From contig NZ_CP045354.1 in assembly GCF_009363435.1 (NCBI RefSeq), forward strand, positions 872,001-936,000: a stretch of DNA of 64,000 nucleotides, given 5' to 3'. The position numbers were made by a program, and so were the translations under genes. Shown here one piece after another: positions 52,523 through 61,150 of the stretch. Source of the DNA: Labrenzia sp. THAF82. GTDB lineage: Bacteria; Pseudomonadota; Alphaproteobacteria; Rhizobiales; Stappiaceae. Every line of letters begins with the position of its first letter. Within the stretch, counting starts at the first letter, position 1. The notes beneath the pieces are model-generated. The model worked only from the letters and a program-made list of their open reading frames with translations, made no database searches and had not been told where the DNA came from.

Positions 52523-53818
52523 TTAGCGTTTGCCTGCTTCGAGCACATCTTCCAGGGTTCTCAGGCCTGTGGTCGGCGCAGAGACCAATACAGACATGTT
52601 TCCAGGTGCATGCTCGTTCTTCCACATCTTGGTGTGGGCCTTGGGAATCTGATCCCAGGGGAAAACTTCAGACATGTAAGGATCGATGCGACGCTCGATC
52701 ATGAGCTTGTTCGCGGCTGACGCCTGTTTCAGGTGTGCAAAGTGAGATCCTTGCAGCCGCTTTTGGTGCATCCACATATAGCGCACGTCGAAGGTACAGT
52801 TGAAACCGGACGTGCCCGCACAAATCACAACCATGCCGCCCTTCTTGCAGACAAATGTTGAGATCGGGAACGTTGCTTCGCCAGGATGTTCGAAGACGAT
52901 GTCGACGTTGTTGCCCTTTCCGGTGAACTCCCAGATGGCCTTGCCGAACTTCCGAGCTTCCTTGAACCATTCCGCATATTCCGGGGAGCCAACCGCCGGG
53001 AGCTGTCCCCAACACTTGAAGTCCTTACGGTTGATAACACCCTTGGCGCCAAGCTCCATAACGAACTGGCGTTTGTCTTCGTCCGAGATGACACCGATGG
53101 CGTTGCCGCCCGCTGCGGTTATCAGCTGAATAGCATAGGAACCGAGACCGCCTGAAGCACCCCAGACCAACACGTTCTGGCCGGGTTTGAGTTCATGAGG
53201 GTGATGACCAAACAGCATCCGGTAAGCCGTTGCCAGGGTCAGTGTGTAACAAGCACTTTCTTCCCAGGTCAGGTGCTTGGGGCGAGGCATCAGCTGTTGG
53301 GCCTGAGCGCGGGTGAATTGAGCAAACGAACCGTCCGGCGTTTCATAGCCCCAGATGCGCTGGCTGTTGGAATACATCGGGTCGCCGCCGTTGCACTCCT
53401 CGTCGTCACCGTCGTCCTGGTTACAGTGAATGACGACTTCGTCACCCACTTTCCAGCGCTTAACCTTGTCCCCGACCGCCCAGACAATGCCTGACGCGTC
53501 AGAGCCTGCAATGTGATAGGGGGCTCCGTGGCCGTCAAATGGGCTGATGGGCTCTCCGAGACCGGCCCAGATACCATTGTAATTGACGCCTGCGGCCATC
53601 ACCAGGACCAGCACTTCGTGGCTGTCCAGCTCCCAGGTCGGTACGACCTCGAGCTGCATTGCCTCTTCCGGAGCGCCGTGACGCTCCCGGCGGATTGCCC
53701 ATGCGTACATGTTTTTGGGAACATGACCGAGGGGCGGAATCTCGCCGACTTCATATAGATCTTTCAAGGGAGCTTCTCCCCGCGTCAGGTTGTCATTGGC
53801 TTCAGGCGCTGCTGTCAT
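52523..53818 (-). CDS. ccrA: Crotonyl-CoA carboxylase/reductase
   Basis: Reductively carboxylates crotonyl-CoA to ethylmalonyl-CoA with NADPH and CO2, the key step of the ethylmalonyl-CoA pathway for acetate and C1 assimilation. The 431-residue MDR protein has the long N-terminal GroES domain with AGVNYNGIWAGLGEPISPFDGHG and a HCNQDDGDDEECNGG insert, the NADPH site VLVWGASGGLGSYAIQL, and the Ccr-specific GVINRKDFKCWGQLP and FEHPGEATFPISTFVCKKGGM blocks. The start at 53818 has a GGGAGGGG site. It is transcribed divergently from ecm with a shared 390-base regulatory region, and ends at a terminator. Confidence 0.97.
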   Translation of the reverse strand: MTAAPEANDNLTRGEAPLKDLYEVGEIPPLGHVPKNMYAWAIRRERHGAPEEAMQLEVVPTWELDSHEVLVLVMAAGVNYNGIWAGLGEPISPFDGHGAPYHIAGSDASGIVWAVGDKVKRWKVGDEVVIHCNQDDGDDEECNGGDPMYSNSQRIWGYETPDGSFAQFTRAQAQQLMPRPKHLTWEESACYTLTLATAYRMLFGHHPHELKPGQNVLVWGASGGLGSYAIQLITAAGGNAIGVISDEDKRQFVMELGAKGVINRKDFKCWGQLPAVGSPEYAEWFKEARKFGKAIWEFTGKGNNVDIVFEHPGEATFPISTFVCKKGGMVVICAGTSGFNCTFDVRYMWMHQKRLQGSHFAHLKQASAANKLMIERRIDPYMSEVFPWDQIPKAHTKMWKNEHAPGNMSVLVSAPTTGLRTLEDVLEAGKR

Positions 53819-54209
53819 ACTTCCCCTCCCAGGGCATTTTTTGGTCGCCGCATAATTTCGCAATTGCACAAAGCGCGTTCGGATCGAAACCCGGTTTTGC
53901 GCAACTATTGTTCAAAATGACGCGTACATCTATTCGACTATTGCTTAACTTGCGTTTTGATGCCAAGCATATTTTGCATTGCGAGAGAAAAATCTCGCAA
54001 GCGCGTAAATTCGGGTGCACGTGTTGCGGGGTGTCACAAACCGACCAAAGCCGTGTTGCCGAGTGCGAAAAAAACAGGCTGGAGAATGCCTTAGAACGTC
54101 CATTGATCGTGGCTATACGGTCTGGGTGTTGGGCCAATTGAGGATTGATCAGGCGAACGGATTTCATGTGTAGTCTTGCAGGCCGGTCGATCACGGAGGA
54201 GATAGCGGT
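53819..54209. promoter_or_regulatory. Divergent ccr/ecm promoter region with dyad
   Basis: The inverted repeat TTGCGAGA (53979-53986) and TCTCGCAA (53993-54000), with spacer GAAAAA, lies mid-region among TTTGC/GCAA-rich sequence. A shared regulator of the ethylmalonyl-CoA pathway could act here. No gene is supported in the region. Confidence 0.5.
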
Positions 54210-56207
54210 ATGAGCGCAACAGGTGAAAAGGGGCAGGAGCGGGACCGGCCCTGGATTTTCCGGACCTATGCGGGTCATTCAACAGCCGCTGAATCGAACA
54301 AACTCTACCGGGGCAATCTCGCAAAAGGGCAGACCGGCTTGTCCGTTGCGTTCGATCTGCCAACCCAGACTGGGTATGATCCTGATGATCAGCTGGCACG
54401 TGGTGAAGTCGGCAAGGTTGGTGTGCCGGTTGCTCATCTTGGCGATATGCATACGCTCTTTGACGAGATTCCGCTGGAACGCATGAACACGTCCATGACG
54501 ATCAATGCCACGGCGCCCTGGCTTCTGTCGCTCTATATTGCGGCCGCTGACGAACAGGGAGCTGACCGGAGGCTTCTTTCAGGCACCACCCAGAACGACA
54601 TCATCAAGGAATATCTGTCTCGCGGTACGTATGTGTTTCCACCCGCGCCGTCGCTCAGACTGACAACGGACGTGATCGCCTGGACATATTCCAACATGCC
54701 CAAGTGGAATCCGATGAATGTCTGCTCCTATCACTTGCAGGAGGCAGGTGCCACGCCGGTCCAGGAATTGTCCTTTGCGCTTGCAACGGCTGTCGCCATT
54801 TTGGACTCCATGAAGGCTAGCGGTGCCATTCCTGACGAAGACTTTCCCAAAGCGGTCGGCCGGATCTCCTTCTTCGTCAACGCCGGTATGCGCTTCGTCA
54901 CCGAGATGTGCAAGATGCGTGCGTTCACTGAACTCTGGGACGAGATCTGCCGTGAACGGTACGCTGTCGAGGAGGAGCGTTACCGTCGTTTCCGCTATGG
55001 CGTTCAGGTCAATTCTCTTGGCTTGACCGAACCGCAACCGGAAAACAACGTCTATCGCATCCTACTTGAAATGCTTGCGGTCGTGTTGTCCAAAAACGCA
55101 CGCGCGCGTGCGGTCCAGTTGCCGGCCTGGAACGAAGCGCTTGGCCTTCCACGTCCGTTTGACCAACAGTGGTCTTTGAGAATGCAGCAGATTGTCGCCT
55201 ACGAAACGGATCTGCTGGAATATGCCGACATTTTTGATGGGTCGACGGAGATCACGAAAAAGGTTGAAGCGCTGAAAGCGGAAGCGCGTGAGGAGCTGGC
55301 CCGGATCGACGCAATGGGAGGTGCCGTCGCGGCCGTGGATTCCAGTTATATGAAGCGCAAGCTTGTGGAGAGCAACTCGGCGCGATTGGCGGCAATTGAA
55401 GCTGGAGATCAAGTGGTCGTCGGTGTCAATCGATGGACGGACAGTGAACCGTCTCCATTGGCAACGGGGGACGATGGTGCAATCCTGACAGTTCCCGAAC
55501 ATGTTGAAGGCGAGGCCATTGAAAAGCTCAAGGCCTGGCGCGATGCGCGCGATGATGCGGCTGTTGAGCAAGCCCTTGAAGATTTGAAGTCGGCCGCGCA
55601 GGAAGGCCGCAATATCATGGAGCCCTCGATCGCGGCGGCCAAGGCCGGCGTCACCACGGGCGAATGGGGCCGAACGCTGCGCCAGGTCTTTGGAGAATAC
55701 CGCGCTCCGACCGGCGTCGGTCAGGCAGTGCGTGATGAAGCTGGTGACCTCGCAGCGGTTCGAGGTGACGTTGACGTCGTTTCAAAGACGCTCGGGCGAC
55801 GGTTGAAGTTCCTGGTCGGAAAGCCGGGTCTCGATGGTCATTCCAACGGTGCCGAACAAATCGCCGTGCGCGCGCGCGATTGCGGCATGGAAGTGGTTTA
55901 TGAGGGTATCCGACTGACACCGGCTCAAATCGTCAATGCGGCAGTCGAGGAAGATGTCCACGTGATTGGACTGTCGATCCTGTCCGGGTCTCACTTGGCG
56001 TTGGTGCGAGATGTCATGGAGAAGTTGCGTGCAACAGGCGCAGATGACATTCCAGTCGTGGTGGGCGGCATCATTCCGGATGAGGATGCTGCGCAGCTGA
56101 AGGCCATGGGCGTTGCGGCGGTCTATACGCCAAAGGACTTCCAGCTAACCGACATCATGGCCGATGTTGTGAAAATTGTCGGAACGCGTGCGGATGAGGC
56201 GGCCTAG
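54210..56207 (+). CDS. ecm: Ethylmalonyl-CoA mutase (MeaA)
   Basis: Converts (2R)-ethylmalonyl-CoA to (2S)-methylsuccinyl-CoA with adenosylcobalamin. The 665-residue single-chain mutase has the substrate barrel at the N-terminus (IFRTYAGHSTAAESNKLYR, LSVAFDLPTQTGYDPDD, YVFPPAPSLRLTTDVIAW, NSLGLTEPQPENN) and a C-terminal B12 domain with GLDGHSNGAEQIA (DxHxxG near residue 541) and GLSILSGSHLALV. The segment and the absence of the RGG-type propionyl markers fit ethylmalonyl rather than methylmalonyl mutase. It faces ccr across a shared promoter, the usual pairing for this pathway. Confidence 0.95.
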   Translation: MSATGEKGQERDRPWIFRTYAGHSTAAESNKLYRGNLAKGQTGLSVAFDLPTQTGYDPDDQLARGEVGKVGVPVAHLGDMHTLFDEIPLERMNTSMTINATAPWLLSLYIAAADEQGADRRLLSGTTQNDIIKEYLSRGTYVFPPAPSLRLTTDVIAWTYSNMPKWNPMNVCSYHLQEAGATPVQELSFALATAVAILDSMKASGAIPDEDFPKAVGRISFFVNAGMRFVTEMCKMRAFTELWDEICRERYAVEEERYRRFRYGVQVNSLGLTEPQPENNVYRILLEMLAVVLSKNARARAVQLPAWNEALGLPRPFDQQWSLRMQQIVAYETDLLEYADIFDGSTEITKKVEALKAEAREELARIDAMGGAVAAVDSSYMKRKLVESNSARLAAIEAGDQVVVGVNRWTDSEPSPLATGDDGAILTVPEHVEGEAIEKLKAWRDARDDAAVEQALEDLKSAAQEGRNIMEPSIAAAKAGVTTGEWGRTLRQVFGEYRAPTGVGQAVRDEAGDLAAVRGDVDVVSKTLGRRLKFLVGKPGLDGHSNGAEQIAVRARDCGMEVVYEGIRLTPAQIVNAAVEEDVHVIGLSILSGSHLALVRDVMEKLRATGADDIPVVVGGIIPDEDAAQLKAMGVAAVYTPKDFQLTDIMADVVKIVGTRADEAA

Positions 56208-56398
56208 TCCGCGCAAGGCGGGACAGCTCGACCGAACTGGAGTGCGCGGATAGTTCAGCTCTGTCCTGACGTTGGGCTGGCTATTGTCCTATCCGAAACA
56301 ACGGGTTAACTTAACGTAAAGCTTTGTTAACTCTTTGTTGAGATATTCAGGAAGGTTTGCCAGAAGGCGAACCCTCTCTGAATGGCCAGGAGGCCGGA

Positions 56399-56779
56399 AT
56401 GGCGACGATTGAGCGGCCGCACTCGGCCCAGGTCGTGGCGCATGCGACAGAGTATCCAGCGGACCGCGACGGTGACGGCACCGGCTACGACCGCAGAAAG
56501 AAGCGTAACACCGCAGAGCGCCATGAAACACAAACCGGAGGGTCTGAGGACAATCCGGCGGTTCTTGTAGAGTCTCATCCTGTTGACAGTCATGCGCTTG
56601 ACGGCGTCGCGGCCTATCGTGCGGCTGCCTTGAGTGCCTTGGAACCAAGCGTTGATCACGGTCCGGTCAACCCGCTCCGGGGGCCCGTGGACCGATTGCC
56701 GGCGGACAACATTCGTCATGCCTATGAAGACCATGGCGATACGGAGCCGCTGCCGCATGAAGTCAACGTTGCGACTTGA
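56399..56779 (+). CDS. Small hydrophilic protein of unknown function
   Basis: A 126-residue protein rich in charged residues and histidine, probably mostly disordered (ATIERPHSAQVVAHATEYPA, AAYRAAALSALEPSVDHGPV). Supported mainly by a very good AGGAGG site 6 bases before the ATG and by its position between ecm and the bicarbonate transporter. No family recognised. A competing frame on the other strand over the same bases is basic and less convincing. Confidence 0.45.
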   Translation: MATIERPHSAQVVAHATEYPADRDGDGTGYDRRKKRNTAERHETQTGGSEDNPAVLVESHPVDSHALDGVAAYRAAALSALEPSVDHGPVNPLRGPVDRLPADNIRHAYEDHGDTEPLPHEVNVAT

Positions 56780-56968
56780 GTCATCGTTGCAGCCCACCCG
56801 GCAGTTGATCACCCCTTAGCTTAAGCGCTCAGCTCTTGCGTCCCGCTGGCCGAGCGGCTATGTCGCGGGTAAGTAATCCTACGTATCTCGCAATTTGCGA
56901 CGACAAGGGTGGGGCAGATCTGGTGCAAACCACGATTGATCTCGAGGTTTGGCCGCAGCAGGGGCGCA

Positions 56969-57964
56969 TTGGTCTTGGTCGATACGATTTTGAATTTGGC
57001 GGCACAAAACCTGTTGTCGCCTATCATTCTGTTTTTTGCTCTTGGCCTGGCAGCAGCTCTGGTCCGCTCCGACCTTTCGGTGCCGGAGGCAGCTGCAAAA
57101 ACCCTCTCGATCTATCTATTATTTGCGATCGGCTTCAAAGGCGGTGTCAGTGTCAGCGATCATGGTGTCGACGCCACGCTGGTTTTTTCGCTGATAGCGG
57201 GGTTGATCCTGTCTTTTCTCCTGCCGTTTGTTGCATTTGGCCTGTTGCGAGTGATGACACGGCTTGATGCGTTGGACGCAGCCGCGGTCGCTGGCCACTA
57301 CGGCTCGATTTCAATCGTGACATTCGTCGCGGCCACGTCGGTTCTGCAAAGCCAGGGCATAGCCAGCGAAGGCTATCTGGTTGCCGTTGCTGCCGTCATG
57401 GAAGCGCCCGCGATCCTGTCGGCCTTGTGGCTTGCCGCCAGGTTTTCAACACAGGCGGCCAATGAAGGCCGGGCACAGGATTCCAAGGGGCTCTTAAGGG
57501 AAATTCTTTTTAACGGTTCAATCGTTTTGCTGGTCGGGTCCTTCGTGATCGGGTTCCTGTCGGGTCCACAAGGCTTGTCGGATATCGAGAGCTTCATTGT
57601 TGCTCCCTTCAAAGGTGTGCTTTGCCTGTTCCTTCTGGATATGGGTCTGGTCGCTGGCCGTGGCCTCAGGTCGAGTGCGCATTATCTGCGTCCCGGGTTG
57701 ATCCTTTTCGGTATTGTCATGCCGATCATTGGTTCCTTCGCCGGTCTGATCGCCGCCAGCATGATCGGCCTTTCCACGGGAGGCACGGTATTGCTCATGA
57801 CGCTGAGCGCATCGGCGTCCTATATTGCGGTGCCGGCTGCAATGAGGGTTGCCTTGCCCGAAGCCAATCCATCAATTTACCTGACCATGTCACTCGGGAT
57901 TACCTTTCCGTTCAATCTGACGATCGGTATTCCGCTATATCTATCGCTTGCGCAGGTCATTTGA
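56969..57964 (+). CDS. sbtA: SbtA-type sodium-dependent bicarbonate permease
   Basis: A 331-residue membrane protein of the SbtA (DUF897) family, known in cyanobacteria as a Na+/HCO3- symporter. About ten helices, in two inverted halves. Family marks: LFAIGFKGGVSVSDHG, VAGHYGSISIVTFVAA, VAAVMEAPAILSALWLA, FKGVLCLFLLDMGLVAGRGL, and SLGITFPFNLTIGIPLYL at the end. The TTG at 56969 with an AGGGGCG site is the preferred start; 56975 is also possible. It precedes a PII-like gene by 10 bases, the same order as sbtA-sbtB, and a carbonic anhydrase follows, so inorganic-carbon uptake is a strong inference. Confidence 0.88.
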   Translation: MVLVDTILNLAAQNLLSPIILFFALGLAAALVRSDLSVPEAAAKTLSIYLLFAIGFKGGVSVSDHGVDATLVFSLIAGLILSFLLPFVAFGLLRVMTRLDALDAAAVAGHYGSISIVTFVAATSVLQSQGIASEGYLVAVAAVMEAPAILSALWLAARFSTQAANEGRAQDSKGLLREILFNGSIVLLVGSFVIGFLSGPQGLSDIESFIVAPFKGVLCLFLLDMGLVAGRGLRSSAHYLRPGLILFGIVMPIIGSFAGLIAASMIGLSTGGTVLLMTLSASASYIAVPAAMRVALPEANPSIYLTMSLGITFPFNLTIGIPLYLSLAQVI

Positions 57965-57974
57965 GGATGTCGCC

Positions 57975-58286
57975 ATGGAAATGAAAGACGCCAAAAGAGT
58001 CGAAATCACCATCGAGGCACCGATGGAAACGCGGCTGACGGATGCACTCGATGGAGCAGGTGTGACGGGCTATACGATTTTGCCGGTTATGGGCGGCAGC
58101 GGGCGGTCCGGGCGCTGGAGTCGTGAAGGCCAGGTTTCGCGTGCTGGTGGCATGATCCAGATTATCTGTATCATCCGGCCTGACCGCTTGGATGCGCTAT
58201 TGGATGCGGCTTTCAGCGTCGTGGAACGGCACATCGGTGTCGTCACCGTGACAGACTGCTCTGTGCTGCGCGCGGAACGCTTCTGA
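57975..58286 (+). CDS. PII-like protein, SbtB-type
   Basis: A 103-residue trimeric ferredoxin-fold regulator: RVEITIEAPMETRLTDALDG, a short T-loop-like GGSGRSGRWSREGQVSRAGG, then MIQIICIIRPDRLDALLDAAFSVV and HIGVVTVTDCSVLRAERF. SbtB proteins bind adenine nucleotides and gate SbtA. The C-terminal CGPxGC redox loop of some cyanobacterial SbtBs is absent. The gene follows sbtA by 10 bases, so it most likely senses cell energy or cAMP and closes the permease. Confidence 0.82.
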   Translation: MEMKDAKRVEITIEAPMETRLTDALDGAGVTGYTILPVMGGSGRSGRWSREGQVSRAGGMIQIICIIRPDRLDALLDAAFSVVERHIGVVTVTDCSVLRAERF

Positions 58287-58395
58287 TTTATACGGTAATA
58301 TACGTATATCATCGGATTTTTTCGTTTCAGGAAGCTGATAAAAAGGTCTTTTGAGGAAGCTGCCACGCTGGCAGCGCAAATCGGGAGATCGGCAT

Positions 58396-59070
58396 TTGAG
58401 CTTGCCCAAGCATCTGCTGGATGGTTACGAACGCTATCTGAACAAGGGTTTTGTCAGGAACCGTGAGACCCACGAAAGGCTCGCCCTTTACGGGCAAAAA
58501 CCGGAGGTGATGGTCATCTCCTGCTGCGACAGCCGTGTAACCCCCGAAGGCATCTTCAACATGGGTCCTGGTGAGCTCTTTGTTGTACGCAATGTCGCAA
58601 ATCTCGTTCCGCCCTATGAAGATACAGAAGGTCAGCACGGCACCAGTGCAGCGATCGAGTTCGGGGTCGGTAGCCTCAAGGTCAAGCATATCGTCGTCAT
58701 GGGTCACGGACAGTGCGGCGGCGTTAAAGCGTTCCGTGAACATGCCAATGCGCCAATGGAAACGGGACAGTTTATCGGCCGTTGGATCAAGTTGCTGGAA
58801 CCTGCTGCGATCGCAATGGCGTGCATGCCTCTGGATCAGGCGGACGACCCGCAACTGGCCATGGAATATGCCGGGATACGCCAGTCGCTGAAAAACCTGA
58901 TGACATTTCCATTCGTTGAAAAAGCTGTTCAGGACGAGACCCTGCGGCTCCACGGTGCCTGGTTCGATATCGGTTCCGGTGAACTCAGGGTCATGAACGA
59001 AGACAGCCAACGCTTTGAAGAGGTTGAGCATCCGCCGATCAAAGTGATCGCGCAATCAGCAGGTCACTGA
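58396..59070 (+). CDS. Beta-class carbonic anhydrase
   Basis: Interconverts CO2 and bicarbonate. From TTG 58396 the protein is 224 residues, starting SLPKHLLDGYERYLNKGF. Zinc ligands are Cys43 with the Asp45/Arg47 dyad (ISCCDSRVTPE), His104 and Cys107 (MGHGQCGGVKAF). The segment GELFVVRNVANLVPPYE is also typical. An alternative TTG at 58351 has a weaker ribosome site match. Its place after sbtA-sbtB and near ccr suggests a role in providing CO2 for carboxylation from imported bicarbonate. Confidence 0.94.
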   Translation: MSLPKHLLDGYERYLNKGFVRNRETHERLALYGQKPEVMVISCCDSRVTPEGIFNMGPGELFVVRNVANLVPPYEDTEGQHGTSAAIEFGVGSLKVKHIVVMGHGQCGGVKAFREHANAPMETGQFIGRWIKLLEPAAIAMACMPLDQADDPQLAMEYAGIRQSLKNLMTFPFVEKAVQDETLRLHGAWFDIGSGELRVMNEDSQRFEEVEHPPIKVIAQSAGH

Positions 59071-59072
59071 CG

Positions 59073-59594
59073 TTGACGCATATTGATCCTGAGCTTTATC
59101 GACGCATGGCAGCCTATAATGGCTGGATGACGCAAAAGGCCTATGAGGCGGCAGGCAATCTGAGTGATGCGGAGCGAAAAGCGGACAAAGGTGCGTTTTT
59201 CCGGTCCGTGCATTCCACGCTCAACCATATCCTGTTCGCAGACAGGGCCTGGATGCGGCGATTTACCGGCCGTCCCTATGACATTAAGGGAATGGGGGTC
59301 GACCTCTTTGATGATTTTGACGAACTGACGACCGCGCACCTTCAGATCTGCGATGATATCAAGGTCTTTGCGGATGAGCTGTCTGAAGATTGGCTCTCTG
59401 GCACGCTTGAATGGACGAGTGTGACTGATCGCAAGACGCGCCGGCGTCCACGTTGGCTGCTGGTGACACACATGTTCAATCATCAAACGCACCACCGGGG
59501 TCAACTATCGACCCTGCTGTTTCAGGCAGGATTAGACATTGGCGTGACCGATCTGCCTTTCATGCCAGATCTGATTGGCGAATACTCCGATTAA
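59073..59594 (+). CDS. DinB/YfiT family protein
   Basis: A 173-residue four-helix-bundle protein. The metal-site histidines are visible: STLNHILFADRAWMRRF near residues 48-65 and LVTHMFNHQTHHRGQLSTLL near 126-145, the DinB signature. Members are metal-dependent thiol transferases or isomerases, or damage-inducible proteins of unknown role. The TTG start lies 2 bases after the carbonic anhydrase stop, so it is probably cotranscribed with the carbon-uptake genes, though no functional link is known. Confidence 0.88.
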   Translation: MTHIDPELYRRMAAYNGWMTQKAYEAAGNLSDAERKADKGAFFRSVHSTLNHILFADRAWMRRFTGRPYDIKGMGVDLFDDFDELTTAHLQICDDIKVFADELSEDWLSGTLEWTSVTDRKTRRRPRWLLVTHMFNHQTHHRGQLSTLLFQAGLDIGVTDLPFMPDLIGEYSD

Positions 59595-59632
59595 CGAAAG
59601 ATTTTATGTGCGCAGCTCTGGGTGCCTTGCGG

Positions 59633-60721
59633 CTAACAGGCAACGGTACGCCGCAAGGCGCCGAGATCTGTTTTGAGAATTGATTTTCGGAACGTGCGAA
59701 GAAGCTGCTGATCGAGTTTGTTGCCCATTTCCGACATGATCGAAAAAGCCTGTCGTGGACTGTAACTGTCCTTATAGGCGCGTTTTTCAGTAAGCGCGGA
59801 ATAGATGTCGACGATCGTGACCATCCGAACGGAATCCGGAATGCTTTCGCCGCTGAGGCGGTCAGGGTATCCAGAGCCATCGAGCATCTCGTGATGCCAG
59901 ACGGCCATGTCGACCACTTCTTTTGGAACTTCCTTGCGCCCGCGCAGAATTTCCTGGCTGAAACGTGGGTGTCTGTTGACCAGATCACGTTCTTCGGCGT
60001 TCAGTTTTGCCGGTTTGTCGAGTACCGACAAGGGTATCCTGACTTTGCCCAGGTCGTGGACGAGTCCGCCAAGGCCCAGCATGTATTGCTTCTGTTCCGG
60101 CAAGCCGAGAGCTTTTGCAAAACCGACCGCATGTCCCGTCACCATCATTGTGTGGCAATAGGTGTGACTGTGGTGCTGTTGAACGGCGGAAAGCCAGTTG
60201 TCGAGCCCCTCAGTGCATATCGTATTTGTTATGTCCACCGCACTTCTTGCGAGTTTGGGAACAGGAAGCGGCGCGTCGTTCAGGATCGCCTGAGACATCT
60301 GATCGAGTGCAGAGCACGCGGCATTAACAGCACTTCCCATCTGGCTGGAGCAGTTCGTGCCCAGGTTCGGTTTCGAGTAGTTGCCGAGCAACTCTCGAAG
60401 TTTGACCATTAGTGAGGCGAAGTCGTCCTTGTGGACCAGATTGTAAATCCCGAGTTCCCGCGCCTGAAACACCTGATGACGGCTCTTTGTATCGAGCACA
60501 CAGAGCTTTTCCAGAACGGAGTTGTTACTCATGCTCTTGAGCCGACTGAGACAGTCGCGCGTCATGTTTTCAAGATCGACGATGAGCAAGGCGGGGCTAT
60601 CGAAGGACAGGGACTGGAGTTTGTCGTAGGTCACCAGCTCGGCCGGATATACAGCCGTGATTTGCAATAATTGCTGCGGAACAGACCCAAGGTTCTCAAC
60701 TGCAATAATAACTCGTTTCAT
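59633..60721 (-). CDS. HD-GYP domain protein (putative cyclic di-GMP phosphodiesterase)
   Basis: A 362-residue cytoplasmic protein. The N-terminal 120 residues look like a receiver-like or REC-derived domain (VIIAVENLGSVPQQLL, PALLIVDLENMTRDCLSRL) without a clear phosphoacceptor set. The HD-GYP domain covers about 165-355, with HTYCHTMMVTGHAVGFAKALG, LVHDLGKVRIPLSVLDKP, VVDMAVWHHEMLDGSGYP and VDIYSALTEKRAYKDSY; all metal and GYP motif residues are present. It should hydrolyse cyclic di-GMP and favour motility. It converges on the DinB gene. Confidence 0.9.
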   Translation of the reverse strand: MKRVIIAVENLGSVPQQLLQITAVYPAELVTYDKLQSLSFDSPALLIVDLENMTRDCLSRLKSMSNNSVLEKLCVLDTKSRHQVFQARELGIYNLVHKDDFASLMVKLRELLGNYSKPNLGTNCSSQMGSAVNAACSALDQMSQAILNDAPLPVPKLARSAVDITNTICTEGLDNWLSAVQQHHSHTYCHTMMVTGHAVGFAKALGLPEQKQYMLGLGGLVHDLGKVRIPLSVLDKPAKLNAEERDLVNRHPRFSQEILRGRKEVPKEVVDMAVWHHEMLDGSGYPDRLSGESIPDSVRMVTIVDIYSALTEKRAYKDSYSPRQAFSIMSEMGNKLDQQLLRTFRKSILKTDLGALRRTVAC

Positions 60722-61150
60722 GAAAAACTACTTGTCCCGCGAGAAATACCGGACGTTTTTTCTATTCTATTTTCGTAAAAAAATAATTAGTGGAGTAAAG
60801 CTTTTCTGAGTGTCGATTTATTGTTAGTTGACCCGTTCAGGAGCCTATCCATTCCTTATAAATTGTCAAAAATACCTAATATTGACGCGTTTATACTTCT
60901 GTTCATTTAGACTTCAGGTTGCGGTGCAGCAATTTGAGTGTCTTTCCTGTGGCAAAAGTTTGCCTCAATCGAAGGAGCGGCCACTGGCACAAAGACATCA
61001 GCGAAACCGCATGAACCGTGACTGTTGTCACAGGAGCTCTCTCAATTCTATTGAATATTTGTCATCAAGGTGTGCTCTCCGGCGCTTGACCGGGCCGCCT
61101 TTGAAACTTCTGTTTCACGCTTTGAAAAGGGCAAGAAGGGCTTAGACAAA
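60722..61150. other. Divergent intergenic region, AT-rich
   Basis: About 430 bases between the HD-GYP gene and the VWA gene, more AT-rich than the surroundings. No supported gene. It should contain both promoters; I see no strong palindrome. Confidence 0.4.

Noticed and set aside
56327..56812. 161-codon minus-strand frame between ecm and sbtA
   Set aside because: The plus-strand frame has a near-ideal ribosome site; the minus-strand one has none and is strongly basic.
59621..59662. Hairpin GGTGCCTTGCGGC / GCCGCAAGGCGCC as a terminator
   Set aside because: The right arm lies within the end of the HD-GYP coding sequence and the loop is 16 bases with no T-run; kept only as a note.
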